A program made the position numbers and the translations under genes. Positions 14,277 to 21,906 of a stretch of DNA of 24,744 bases are shown here, in pieces (position 1 is the stretch's first letter; the number at the start of each line of letters is the position of its first letter). Source of the DNA: CAYHPY01 sp964358485 (GTDB taxonomy: Bacteria; Elusimicrobiota; Elusimicrobia; UBA1565; UBA9628); the NCBI GenBank assembly GCA_964358485.1, contig CAYHPY010000052.1:1-24744 (forward strand), in the 5' to 3' direction. A model generated the notes under the pieces. It was not told the DNA's origin and made no database searches. It saw only the letters and a list, made by a program, of their open reading frames with translations.

Positions 14277-15438
14277 GCCGTTCCACGGCCTTTTCCAAGT
14301 CGGACATTTTCGCGGCGTAGGAGAGCCGGGCCCAACCCGGCGCCCCGAATGGCTCCCCGGGAACCAGCGCCAAGCCCTCGTCCTGAAGAACGCGCTCGCA
14401 AAATTCCCCGCCGGACTGAGCCCAGCCCGGGCGAAACCACGGGCGCGCGTCGAAAAACAAATAGAACGCCCCCTTGGGCTCGACAAAGGGAAGCCCCAGC
14501 TCGGTGAAGGACCTCGTCAGAAAGCGGCGGCGGCGGTCGAACTCGGCGACCATTTCCGCGATTTCACCCGAGAGGTCCAAAGTCAACGCGGCCAAGGCCG
14601 CTTTCTGGCTGATCGAGCAGGCGTTGGAGGTGACCTGGCTTTGAATGGTCTCGGCCGCGGAAACGATTTCCCGCGGGCCGCCCATGTAGCCGATCCGCCA
14701 GCCCGTCATGGCGAAAGCCTTGGAGACCCCGTTGACGGTGATCACGCGGTCCTTGATCGCGGCAATCGAGCCGATGCTGAAGGCGCGCGCCCCGTCGAAC
14801 AGGATTTTTTCGTAGATCTCATCGGAGATCACGGCCAGGCCGCTTTCGGCCACCACTTGCCCGAGCGCCTCCAATTCCTCCCGGGAGTAGACGCCGCCCG
14901 TGGGGTTGGAGGGAGAGCACAGGATCAAGGCCTTGGAACGAGGAGTCATCCCCGCGCGCAGGGAGTCGGCGGTCAGCTTGAAGCTCGGGGCCGGGGTTTC
15001 CAGGATCACCGGCCGGGCGTCCACCAGCCGGACCATCTCGGGGTAGCTCACCCAGTAGGGGGCCGGGATGAGGACTTCGTCCCCGGGGCCACAGAGGGCC
15101 GCAAGCGCGTTGAAGATGGAATGCTTCGCCCCGCAGGACACGAGGATTTCGGCCGGCCCCCAGGAAAGCCCGTTTTCGGTTTGGAATTTTCCCGAAATGG
15201 CCTGCAGCAGTTCCGGCATTCCGCGATTGTCGGTGTAGCGGGTAAAATTTCCCCGGATGGCGGCCGCCGCCGCTTCCTTCACCCTCTCCGGCGTAGCGAA
15301 GTCCGGATCGCCGGCCGTCAGGCTCACGATGTCGCGCCCCTCGGCTTTGAGTTTGCGGGCCCGGGCGCTCAGAGCCATAGTGGGGGACGGCTCCAACGCG
15401 GCCGCGCGCGGGGCCAGGGAAAGAGGGCTGTTTTTCAT
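14254..15438 (-). CDS. Class I aminotransferase, aspartate/prephenate type
   Basis: A 394-residue PLP enzyme of aspartate aminotransferase subgroup 1-beta. SLTAGDPDFATPE is at 39-51, RYTDNRGMPELLQAI at 67-81 and SNPTGG at 177-182. D206-E-I-Y209 contacts PLP and K240 (NGVSKAFAMTGWRIGY) is the Schiff-base lysine. R248 is within the same motif; the C-terminal carboxylate-binding arginine should be the R in GWARLSYA. It can transaminate aspartate and, in some members, prephenate to arogenate. Its neighbours, prephenate dehydrogenase and a prephenate dehydratase fusion, make an aromatic role likely. ATG 15438 lies 6 nt after a TAGAAT box with no ribosome site, so it is probably leaderless. It diverges from the fusion gene through a symmetric palindrome. 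Confidence 0.85.
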   Translation of the reverse strand: MKNSPLSLAPRAAALEPSPTMALSARARKLKAEGRDIVSLTAGDPDFATPERVKEAAAAAIRGNFTRYTDNRGMPELLQAISGKFQTENGLSWGPAEILVSCGAKHSIFNALAALCGPGDEVLIPAPYWVSYPEMVRLVDARPVILETPAPSFKLTADSLRAGMTPRSKALILCSPSNPTGGVYSREELEALGQVVAESGLAVISDEIYEKILFDGARAFSIGSIAAIKDRVITVNGVSKAFAMTGWRIGYMGGPREIVSAAETIQSQVTSNACSISQKAALAALTLDLSGEIAEMVAEFDRRRRFLTRSFTELGLPFVEPKGAFYLFFDARPWFRPGWAQSGGEFCERVLQDEGLALVPGEPFGAPGWARLSYAAKMSDLEKAVERLSRARKT

Positions 15439-15443
15439 GAGGC

Positions 15444-15466
15444 GATTCTATCAATTTGATAGAATC
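15444..15466. promoter_or_regulatory. Perfect 23-bp palindrome forming a symmetric divergent leaderless promoter
   Basis: Two perfect 10-bp arms (15444-15453 and 15457-15466) flank the 3-bp centre ATT. Each arm ends outward in GATAGAATC, giving a -10-like TAGAAT on both strands (15460-15465 plus, 15445-15450 minus). On each side exactly 6 nt separate TAGAAT from the ATG. The two promoters share DNA and should exclude each other; the palindrome could also be a repressor site for aromatic amino acid control. Confidence 0.7.
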
Positions 15467-15471
15467 GGCAA

Positions 15472-17496
15472 ATGTCCAAGCTCGAACCCCTGCGCCGCCG
15501 AATCAACGCCGTCGATGAGCGGATTCTCAAATCCCTCGGCGAGCGGCGGCGCGTGGCCGCTAAAATCCTGGCCTTGAAAGTCGAGGCGGGCCTTCCCCTG
15601 CGGGACTCCGCCCGGGAGGAGGACCTGCTCTCCCGGCTCATCGTCCATGGGCGCCGCCTGGGATTGGACGCGCATCTGGTGACCCGGGTCTTCCACGAGA
15701 TCATCGACGACTCCCTTCTCTCGCAACAGCAATCCCTGCTCGACCGCGCCAACCGCTCCAAGGCGGGCTTCAAGCGGGTCTGCTTCCAAGGCATCGAGGG
15801 CGCCTACAGCCATCTGGCCGCCCAGCGCTTTTTTTCCCGGTCGCTCGACCAGATCGCCTTCATCGGCTACCCGCCCTTCGCCGAGGCCGCCGAGGCCGTG
15901 CGCGGAGGGGCCTGCGACTACGGGGTGCTCCCGGTCGAAAACACCACCGCCGGTTCCATCAACGAGGTCTACGAACTCCTCTCCAAGCCGGATCTCTACA
16001 TCATCGGCGAGGAAATTTACGGGGTGGACCACTGTCTTCTCGGCGCGGCCGACGTCCCCCTGGCCAGCATCCGCCGGGTGCTCTCCCACCCGCAGGCCCT
16101 GGCCCAATGCGCCCGCTTTCTGGCGCGGCTCAAGAATTGCCAATTGGAATATTTCGCCGACACCGCCATGGCGGTTCGCAAGGTCAAGGAGGACCAGGAC
16201 CTCTCCCAGGCCGCGGTGGCCAGCGCCGAGGCCGGGAGCCGCTACGGCCTGAAGGTCCTCGAGCGCCACATCGCCGACCGCAAGGACAACTTCACGCGCT
16301 TTTTGATCGTCGCCCCCACCCCGATCAAGGTCGACGCCCGCATCCCCGCCAAGACCTCGATCATTTTCGCCGTTGCGCACGAGGAGGGCTCCCTGCTCAA
16401 AGCCTTGAGCGTCCTGCACGCCCACAAGGTCAACCTCTCCAAGCTGGAAAGCCGCGCCCGACCCGGGATGGAATTCGAGTACCTGTTTTACGTGGACTTC
16501 GAGGGAAATTCCGCCTTGCCCGAAATCAACCAGGCCCTGGAGGAGCTCCAGTCCGCCACGACCTTCCTAAAGGTCCTGGGGACCTATCCGGTCTTCGCGC
16601 GGGACAAGACCCGCCCGCGCACCGGCGCACTTGTCCCGCAAAAAAAGGCGCCGCCCGCCAAGCCCGGGAAGGGCGCGGCGCCCGCCAAGACGCCGGCCAA
16701 AACCGGCTACACCTTGGCCAGCCGCCAATCCAAGGCCAAGGACACCGTCATTTCAGTCAAGGGCGTCCGAATCGGCGGCCCGGAGTTTTTCGTCATCGCC
16801 GGGCCCTGCGCCGTCGAATCCCGGGAACAGGTTTTCGCCTGCGCCCGCCAGGTGAAGGAATGCGGCGGCCGGATCCTGCGCGGGGGCTGCTTCAAGCCGC
16901 GCACCTCCCCCTACTCCTTCCAGGGCTTGGGCTACGAGGCCCTGGAATGGCTCGCCGAGGCCGGGCGCGCCTACGACCTGCCCATCATCACCGAGGTCCT
17001 CTCCCCCGAGGAAGTCGAGGGCGTGGCCGAACGCGCCGACATCCTTCAGATCGGCGCCCGCAACATGCAGAACTTCAGCCTGCTGAAAGCCGTCGGGAAA
17101 GTCCACCGGCCGGTCTGCCTCAAGCGCGGCATGAGCGCCACCCTTGAGGAATTCCTAAGCGCCGCGGAATACATCCTGCGCCACGGCAACCAGCAGGTCA
17201 TCCTCTGCGAGCGCGGCATCCGGACCTTCGAGACCATGACCCGCAACACCTTGGACCTGGGGGCCATTCCCATTCTAAAGGAACTGACCCATCTACCCAT
17301 CATCGTCGACCCCTCTCATGCCGCGGGCCAGCGCTCCCTGGTGGCCCCGTTGGCCCTGGCCGCCCGCGCCATCGGTCCCGCCGGGATGATGCTGGAAATC
17401 CATCCCAACCCTGAAAAAGCCCTTAGCGACGGCCCCCAGTCCCTGCGCTTCGGCGAGTTCGCCGAACTCATGCGCCGGCTTTTCCCGGGCGGCTGA
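15472..17496 (+). CDS. Fused chorismate mutase - prephenate dehydratase - ACT - DAHP synthase
   Basis: A 674-residue protein joins the first step of the shikimate pathway to the phenylalanine branch. AroQ-type chorismate mutase covers about 1-90 (LRRRINAVDERILKSLGERR). Prephenate dehydratase covers about 101-283, with GVLPVENTTAGSI (151-163) and catalytic TRF at 275-277. An ACT domain (about 295-372) carries LSKLESRARPG, close to the phenylalanine-binding ESRP motif. A Lys/Pro/Ala linker (about 384-425) leads to a type I-beta DAHP synthase at 430-670, with GPCAVES (444-450), FKPRTSPYSF (474-483), KRGM (551-554), DPSHAAG (613-619) and EIHPNPEKALSDGPQSL. CM-PDT and CM-DAHPS fusions are well known; all three in one chain is uncommon to me. 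The frame is continuous. The start ATG is 6 nt after TAGAAT, so it is probably leaderless. Confidence 0.93.
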   Translation: MSKLEPLRRRINAVDERILKSLGERRRVAAKILALKVEAGLPLRDSAREEDLLSRLIVHGRRLGLDAHLVTRVFHEIIDDSLLSQQQSLLDRANRSKAGFKRVCFQGIEGAYSHLAAQRFFSRSLDQIAFIGYPPFAEAAEAVRGGACDYGVLPVENTTAGSINEVYELLSKPDLYIIGEEIYGVDHCLLGAADVPLASIRRVLSHPQALAQCARFLARLKNCQLEYFADTAMAVRKVKEDQDLSQAAVASAEAGSRYGLKVLERHIADRKDNFTRFLIVAPTPIKVDARIPAKTSIIFAVAHEEGSLLKALSVLHAHKVNLSKLESRARPGMEFEYLFYVDFEGNSALPEINQALEELQSATTFLKVLGTYPVFARDKTRPRTGALVPQKKAPPAKPGKGAAPAKTPAKTGYTLASRQSKAKDTVISVKGVRIGGPEFFVIAGPCAVESREQVFACARQVKECGGRILRGGCFKPRTSPYSFQGLGYEALEWLAEAGRAYDLPIITEVLSPEEVEGVAERADILQIGARNMQNFSLLKAVGKVHRPVCLKRGMSATLEEFLSAAEYILRHGNQQVILCERGIRTFETMTRNTLDLGAIPILKELTHLPIIVDPSHAAGQRSLVAPLALAARAIGPAGMMLEIHPNPEKALSDGPQSLRFGEFAELMRRLFPGG

Positions 17497-17521
17497 GACT
17501 TCCGCCAGCGGGCGAAAGTAA

Positions 17522-17581
17522 TTGTCCGAAATTCCAGACATTTCCACCCGAACGAAAGCGATTGCCCGAAATGTCGGACAA
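17522..17581. promoter_or_regulatory. Two operator-like 20-bp palindromes, 40 bp apart (left pair)
   Basis: Site A at 17522-17541 and site B at 17562-17581 follow TTGnCCGA-n4-TCGGACAA; B is nearly perfect (TTGCCCGAAATGTCGGACAA) and A is weaker on its right half. Both are preceded by CGAAAG. They lie just past the 3' end of the XRE gene, between it and the stop of the fusion gene. The whole 17497-17587 gap holds no gene. Confidence 0.65.
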
Positions 17582-17587
17582 ATTCCG

Positions 17588-17944
17588 CTACCTGTCGACC
17601 GAATGGTCCCACGGAACGGACGGATGCCCTCCATCCGGGCAGGGAAGAACCAAGGCGCCATGGCCCAGCGCGCCAAAAACCTTCCGGAGGGTCGACACCC
17701 TCAGGTCTTCCCCTCTTTCCAGCCGGGCGATTTGGGAACGGGGAATTCCCGCCTTTTTCGCCAATGCCGCCTGGGTCAGTTCGGCGCGCTTGCGCAAATA
17801 CCAAAGACAACGATTGAGCGGCCAGCGGGCCCAGGCCGCGGGGGCGCCCCGAGCATGTTCGCGCAAGGCCGAAAGTAAATCCGGCTTTGCCAATGCTTCC
17901 CTGAGGAGAACCGCGCGGGCGGAGTCTGAAAATTTCAATCCCAT
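17588..17944 (-). CDS. XRE-family helix-turn-helix regulator
   Basis: A 118-residue protein with a Cro/C1-type helix-turn-helix at about 48-95: LWYLRKRAELTQAALAKKAG, then IPRSQIARLERGEDLRVSTLRKVFGALG. This is the classic XRE pattern, with Q58 and the SQIARLE recognition helix. The first ~45 residues have no recognisable domain and the tail is Pro/His-rich. ATG 17944 is 5 nt after a TATATA box, so the transcript may be leaderless. Four copies of one 20-bp palindrome surround the gene, two on each side, and are the obvious candidates for its binding sites. No toxin-like partner of plausible size is adjacent, so it is probably a stand-alone or autoregulatory repressor and not an antitoxin. The controlled genes are unknown. 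Confidence 0.75.
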   Translation of the reverse strand: MGLKFSDSARAVLLREALAKPDLLSALREHARGAPAAWARWPLNRCLWYLRKRAELTQAALAKKAGIPRSQIARLERGEDLRVSTLRKVFGALGHGALVLPCPDGGHPSVPWDHSVDR

Positions 17945-17994
17945 ACCCTTATATACGAGTGAGGGGATGGTTTTGTTCCATAAAAAATTAAAAA

Positions 17995-18054
17995 TTGACC
18001 GAGATTTCGGACAATTGGCGTCTAACGAAAGTAAAAGTCCGAAATCTCGGACAA
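17995..18054. promoter_or_regulatory. Two operator-like 20-bp palindromes, 40 bp apart (right pair)
   Basis: Site C at 17995-18014 (TTGACCGAGATTTCGGACAA) and site D at 18035-18054 (AAGTCCGAAATCTCGGACAA) share the TTGnCCGA-n4-TCGGACAA pattern, with CGAAAG again ahead of D. They are upstream of the XRE start (C lies about 40 bp before its -10) and beyond the 3' end of the cyclase gene. The 17945-18097 gap is AT-richer than its surroundings and has no gene. Confidence 0.7.
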
Positions 18055-18097
18055 AACTACAAGAAAATGGGCCCCGAAGCGGAACCCGGACCGGGGC

Positions 18098-19960
18098 CTA
18101 CTTCTCGGTCATATGGGCCGCCGGATCCCAATCGGGCCCAGGAGGGTTGCGGACCAACTCCGAGAGGCGCTCCAGATACATTTGGGACGGAGCGTCCCCG
18201 GGGATTTCCTTAAGAACCGTTTCGAAAACCGTCCGGGCCTCGGGCCAATTGCGCGCCCGGTAAAGGGACACCCCCTCCCCGAAGCGGACCAGCCAGGCGG
18301 GGCCGACGCCCTCGCCCAGGACCTCGAAGATTTCCACGGGTTCGTTCTTGCCTTTGACGACCACCAAGTCCAGCGGGCGGCATGAGAAGGCCGTGCCGGC
18401 GGCCTTGAGCGTCGCGGCGGTGGCGATGACCCGAACCCCGTAATGCTTGGTGAGCCCCTCGCAACGGGAAGCGAGGTTGACGGCGTCGCCGATGACGGTG
18501 TAGGACCAGCGGTCCTCCGAGCCCAAGGTTCCCGCGACCACGGTTCCGGTGTTGACGCCCATGCCGTTGCGCCAGGGCTTCATGCCGGCCTTGCGGCGGG
18601 CTTCGTTGGTCGCGTCCAGGGCCGCGGCCATGGCCAGGGCGGCCCGAAGGGCGTTGGCGGCGTCCTGGGGGCCGGACAAAGGGGCGCCGAACAATGCCAT
18701 GATGGCGTCACCGATGAATTTATCGATGACTCCATGATGGGCGTCGATGGCGCGGGCCATCCCGATGAAATAGGCGTTGAGTTGGGTGACAAGCTCCTTC
18801 GGAGCCAAAGCCTCGGAGATCGTCGTAAAGGAACGGATGTCCGAGAAAAGCACCGTCACGGTCCGCTCCTCTCCGCCCAATTCGATCTCGCCCTTGCTCA
18901 GCAGAGCCTCGGCGATTTCCTTGGAAACGGCCTTCCGGAGCACCGAGCGGATTTTTTCCCGTTCCCGCAAACCGGTGGCCATCTTGGTGAAGGCGCGCCC
19001 GAGTTGTCCGATCTCGTCGGAGGAGGGAATGTCAACGGAAACGTCGTATTGGCCGGAGGCGACCTGGGCTGTGGCTTCGACGAGCTTCCCCAGGGAGGCC
19101 GTGACCCCGGCGGCGATCAAAAGCCCGAGCAGGGCCGTGGCCCCAAGCCCGAGGGCTCCGATCGTCAACAATAGGCGCTGAAGTTCCTCCATGGGCTCCA
19201 GGGCCTTGTCCCAGGAGCGCATGACCACCGCCGTGACCTGCGGCGCGGGTTCCGAGGCCAGTAACAAAAGGCGTTCGCCGCCGACATCCCGCAGAAGCGG
19301 TTTGCCGACCGGCAGGCCCGCCAGGTGGGGCGCGAAGGAATCCCGCCGGGCCGGATCCAAGGTGGAGGCGAAGGCCTTGCCTCCGGCCGCGAACACGATG
19401 TCGGCGCCCGTGAGGCGCTTCAAATCGGCGGCCAGGGAATCGTCGATGACGAAGCCCGCGGCCAGGACCCCGATGATATCCGGGGCCGCAATCGGGACCG
19501 CGGCGAACTGGATCGGGGCGCCGTCGAAAACCTGGATCCGGGCCGAGGATTTTTCCTCCAACGCTTCGGCGACCACCGCCAGCTTGCGCAGGGACCGGCC
19601 CGCCCGGAGTTTGCGCCGGGTATCGGCCAGAATCAGGCCCTCCGCGTCGGCCACCAGCAGGAGGTCGGCCCCGATCCGGCCCCGATGATTGGAAGCGGCC
19701 GACAAAACGGTGGCGGGGTCGGCGGTGGCCACCGCCTGCTTGAAGGCGAAATCCCCGGACAACAATTTCAGCGCCGTCGTGAGTTGGCGCTCCCGGCCCT
19801 CCAGCAGCTTCTCGAAAACCGCGTGCGCCGAGAGCAGTCCCGCGCGCACCTCGTTCTCGGCCTTGCGGGTCTCGCGGGAATTGACGGTCCAGAGGCAGGC
19901 CCCCAGCACCGCGGCCAGCAGGCTCAGGAAGTAGGCGAGAAGCTTGAGGCGGAAGGACAT
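18098..19960 (-). CDS. Membrane-bound class III adenylate cyclase with sensor and HAMP domains
   Basis: A 620-residue receptor cyclase. TM1 spans about 5-25. A periplasmic or external sensor covers 27-262, of Cache-like appearance (GADLLLVADAEGLILADTR, PDIIGVLAAGFVIDD). TM2 spans about 263-286 and HAMP about 287-340 (SLGKLVEATAQVASGQYDV, DEIGQLGRAFTKM). The cyclase domain covers 365-550. Metal ligands are D374 (LFSDIRSFT) and D418 (GDAIMALFG). K414 and D492 are the adenine-selecting pair; N495 and R499 (VNLASR) complete the site. It should therefore make cAMP. The C-terminal 50 residues (RFGEGVSLYRARNWPEARTV) look like a TPR-type helix pair, common after such domains. ATG 19960 has no strong ribosome site. 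The trigger it senses is unknown. Confidence 0.9.
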   Translation of the reverse strand: MSFRLKLLAYFLSLLAAVLGACLWTVNSRETRKAENEVRAGLLSAHAVFEKLLEGRERQLTTALKLLSGDFAFKQAVATADPATVLSAASNHRGRIGADLLLVADAEGLILADTRRKLRAGRSLRKLAVVAEALEEKSSARIQVFDGAPIQFAAVPIAAPDIIGVLAAGFVIDDSLAADLKRLTGADIVFAAGGKAFASTLDPARRDSFAPHLAGLPVGKPLLRDVGGERLLLLASEPAPQVTAVVMRSWDKALEPMEELQRLLLTIGALGLGATALLGLLIAAGVTASLGKLVEATAQVASGQYDVSVDIPSSDEIGQLGRAFTKMATGLREREKIRSVLRKAVSKEIAEALLSKGEIELGGEERTVTVLFSDIRSFTTISEALAPKELVTQLNAYFIGMARAIDAHHGVIDKFIGDAIMALFGAPLSGPQDAANALRAALAMAAALDATNEARRKAGMKPWRNGMGVNTGTVVAGTLGSEDRWSYTVIGDAVNLASRCEGLTKHYGVRVIATAATLKAAGTAFSCRPLDLVVVKGKNEPVEIFEVLGEGVGPAWLVRFGEGVSLYRARNWPEARTVFETVLKEIPGDAPSQMYLERLSELVRNPPGPDWDPAAHMTEK

Positions 19961-19974
19961 CCGGTGGGGGCTAG

Positions 19975-20030
19975 GCCGGGACCCTTCGGGCCCGGCACAG
20001 CCGCTGATGGAGGAATGGCCTCATAGCGGC
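19975..20030 (-). terminator. Two adjacent GC-rich hairpins after the cupredoxin gene
   Basis: Immediately after the TAG of the cupredoxin gene, one stem pairs 20000-20005 with 20025-20030 (GCCGCT/AGCGGC) and has an inner GAGG/CCTC pair. A second stem at 19975-19996 pairs GCCGGG with CCCGGC. No U-tract follows, so this is at best an unusual terminator or a 3'-end stabiliser before the cyclase gene. Confidence 0.35.
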
Positions 20031-20659
20031 TAGTAGTCGCCGACCGCCGCGCGCTTGGCCTTGCGCGCGGGTCCCAGGCTCGGCTTGAACGCGGCCTTGG
20101 CCGCCCCGGCCCCGACCTTCACCTTTTGGCGGGTGGCCTCCACGGGGCCTTTGAGGCGCTCGCTCCACACGGCGAGTTCGTATTCCCCCTCGGGAATCCC
20201 CGCCAGGGCCGCCTTGCCGTCGGCGCCGGTTCGGGCGAAATAAGGATTATCCAGGACCAGGATATAACCCAGCATCCAGTCGTGGATGTTGCAGCCCAGC
20301 TTGATCACTCCCGGCTTTTCCATCTCTACCGGATCGGCCGGCTCGTCTTTAAACAGCGGCACCTCGAATTTTTTTGCCTTGGAAAAGGAATAGATGTGAT
20401 GGTGGGTGTTGTCCTTGTTGGGAAAGCGCACCTTTGTCCCGGCTAGAATGGGAAGGACCCGCGGCACGAATTCCTTGTTGATCTGGTCCATGACGGCGGG
20501 CTCGGCGGGGGGCGGGAAAGCCCCCCCGGGAATCTCGTAAACGAAAACCACGGCCTCGGCGACGGGTTTGCCCGCCGTATCGGCCACGGAGGCCGCGATT
20601 TCCCCGGCCCGCGCGGAGGAGGCGGTCGCCAACAGCAGGACGCCGGTCAAGGCTTTCAT
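20030..20659 (-). CDS. Secreted cupredoxin-like protein (methylamine-utilisation/plastocyanin type)
   Basis: A 209-residue exported protein with signal peptide MKALTGVLLLATASSARA (cleavage about 18/19). The cupredoxin-like region has the type 1 copper set: a His from NTHHHIYSFS (86-88), C123, H126 and M129 in LGCNIHDWMLGYILV. The C-terminal part (DNPYFARTGADGKAALAGIPEGEYELAVW) is a carboxypeptidase-regulatory-like beta domain, a layout known in plastocyanin-like proteins annotated near methylamine genes. It probably carries electrons or binds copper in the periplasm. ATG 20659 overlaps the porin stop as TGATG, so the two are coupled. No mau genes are present here. The final Lys/Arg-rich stretch (RKAKRAAVGDY) is unusual for the family. 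Confidence 0.78.
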   Translation of the reverse strand: MKALTGVLLLATASSARAGEIAASVADTAGKPVAEAVVFVYEIPGGAFPPPAEPAVMDQINKEFVPRVLPILAGTKVRFPNKDNTHHHIYSFSKAKKFEVPLFKDEPADPVEMEKPGVIKLGCNIHDWMLGYILVLDNPYFARTGADGKAALAGIPEGEYELAVWSERLKGPVEATRQKVKVGAGAAKAAFKPSLGPARKAKRAAVGDY

Positions 20660-21879
20660 CAGAACCTCAATCTGTAATTAAGCTGCCATAGCCGATCGAT
20701 CTGGGCGCGGGGCCGGACGATCTGCAGGGAGCGTCCGCTCCAATAAATGTATTCCAGCGCGACCTGCTGGCGCAGGCCGAAATCCCAACCGGCGAAACCG
20801 GTGACGCCGAACGCGTTCTCCCAATTGCGCACCCAGGTTCGGTCGTAGCGCACGCTCAGCCGCGCCGCGCCCCATTTAACCGAGCCCAGGCCGTAGGCCG
20901 CGCTCCAATCCTTGGCGGGCCGCCCGGTCGAATGGACGGTGGCCTTCATGGATTGGGCCAGAAGGGTCACCCGCTTCCACTCGAATTTCCCGCCGTAATG
21001 AAAAACCTTCGTCCGAAACACCAAGGTGTCCAACTGGGCCGGCAAGCCGGTCCGGTCGTCCCCGTTATTGGTCCAGTACCCGCTTCCCAATTCCAAGGTC
21101 CGGTCGAAGAGCCGGACATCCCCCCTTCCGTAATAACCGAGATGACCGTCATGCTCCTCCAGAGGCCGAACCTTCCGCCCGAGCAGAGGATACTCCGCCG
21201 CCAGGTCGCCCTGAAAATCATGCGCCGCGAAGCCCCGAAACCAAAGCAGGCGCCCGATCTGGTCTCCCCCGGAGAACCCTCCGCCGGTCAGGCGGACTTG
21301 ATGCTCCTTGGCGATGGGCCGCTCCCAAAGCAGTTCCGTCCCGAAAACCCGGATCTCCTCGCCGACCCAGGCGCCGATGGGAGACGGGGTCAGGGTATAG
21401 CGGGTGGACCAGGCCGGGTCCGGATGCTCCCAGGAAATATGCGGGATAAATCCCCCCGCTTTGAGCCGGAAGGCGTCGTCGCCGAAGGCCTTTTGGGCCT
21501 CCGCGTACGCCTCGATCACCCCGACCTTGGCCGAGCCCGAGGCAGCGTCCATGGTGAAATTGGCCTGGACATGCAGGCGAGCGCCCGCCGGGACTTCGGC
21601 GTCCAGGACGACGCTCGCCTGGGGCACCGAAGCCCCGAAGGCCCGCCGGTCCCCGCGCCCATCCAAATCGGTGTCCCGTCCGCCGTAGCGCAGGGGACCC
21701 AGGCCGCCGCGCAGCCAGGAAACTTCCCGGTCGGCCGCGGAAGCGCGCAGGTCCAACATCCCGGAAAATTTGACGCCGGCCAGGAGGGAGGAATCCTCTT
21801 CGGACTCGAATTTCCCCGCTCGGGACGGGAAGGTCAGGAGCGCCAGCAACGAGACGGCCATGAGGACCCGAGTCAACAT
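20659..21879 (-). CDS. Outer-membrane beta-barrel (porin-like) protein
   Basis: A 406-residue protein with a signal peptide (about 1-21, ending FPSRA). Alternating amphipathic strands rich in aromatic residues and Gly run throughout, ending ...QLNYRLRF with the terminal Phe typical of Bam-inserted barrels. It lacks the coiled-coil or SLH region of some porins. No specific substrate family can be named. It is the first gene of a two-gene unit with the cupredoxin-like protein, suggesting a joint periplasm/outer-membrane function, perhaps redox or metal related (inference). ATG 21879 lies 6 nt after TAGCAT on the minus strand with no ribosome site, so it may be leaderless. It is divergent from the class III aminotransferase. 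Confidence 0.75.
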   Translation of the reverse strand: MLTRVLMAVSLLALLTFPSRAGKFESEEDSSLLAGVKFSGMLDLRASAADREVSWLRGGLGPLRYGGRDTDLDGRGDRRAFGASVPQASVVLDAEVPAGARLHVQANFTMDAASGSAKVGVIEAYAEAQKAFGDDAFRLKAGGFIPHISWEHPDPAWSTRYTLTPSPIGAWVGEEIRVFGTELLWERPIAKEHQVRLTGGGFSGGDQIGRLLWFRGFAAHDFQGDLAAEYPLLGRKVRPLEEHDGHLGYYGRGDVRLFDRTLELGSGYWTNNGDDRTGLPAQLDTLVFRTKVFHYGGKFEWKRVTLLAQSMKATVHSTGRPAKDWSAAYGLGSVKWGAARLSVRYDRTWVRNWENAFGVTGFAGWDFGLRQQVALEYIYWSGRSLQIVRPRAQIDRLWQLNYRLRF

Positions 21880-21886
21880 TCGTTAA

Positions 21887-21895
21887 TGCTACAAT
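21887..21895 (+). promoter_or_regulatory. Extended -10 promoter (TGC-TACAAT) overlapping a divergent TAGCAT box
   Basis: TGC-TACAAT lies 11 nt before ATG 21907, giving a leader of only a few bases. The minus-strand box TAGCAT (21886-21891), serving the porin gene, overlaps it, so both promoters compete for the same DNA. Confidence 0.5.
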
Positions 21896-21906
21896 ACATC
21901 TTCCTT

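Noticed and set aside
17588..17944. An antitoxin of a toxin-antitoxin pair
   Set aside because: No adjacent small toxin gene is present; the neighbours are a cyclase and a metabolic fusion enzyme.
17497..18097. A short CRISPR-like array, given four similar palindromic units
   Set aside because: There are only two pairs, interrupted by a gene, with imperfect units and no cas genes; operators fit better.
20932..21906. An N-terminal extension of the class III aminotransferase
   Set aside because: It is the shadow of the porin-like gene; an extended -10 box lies just before ATG 21907.
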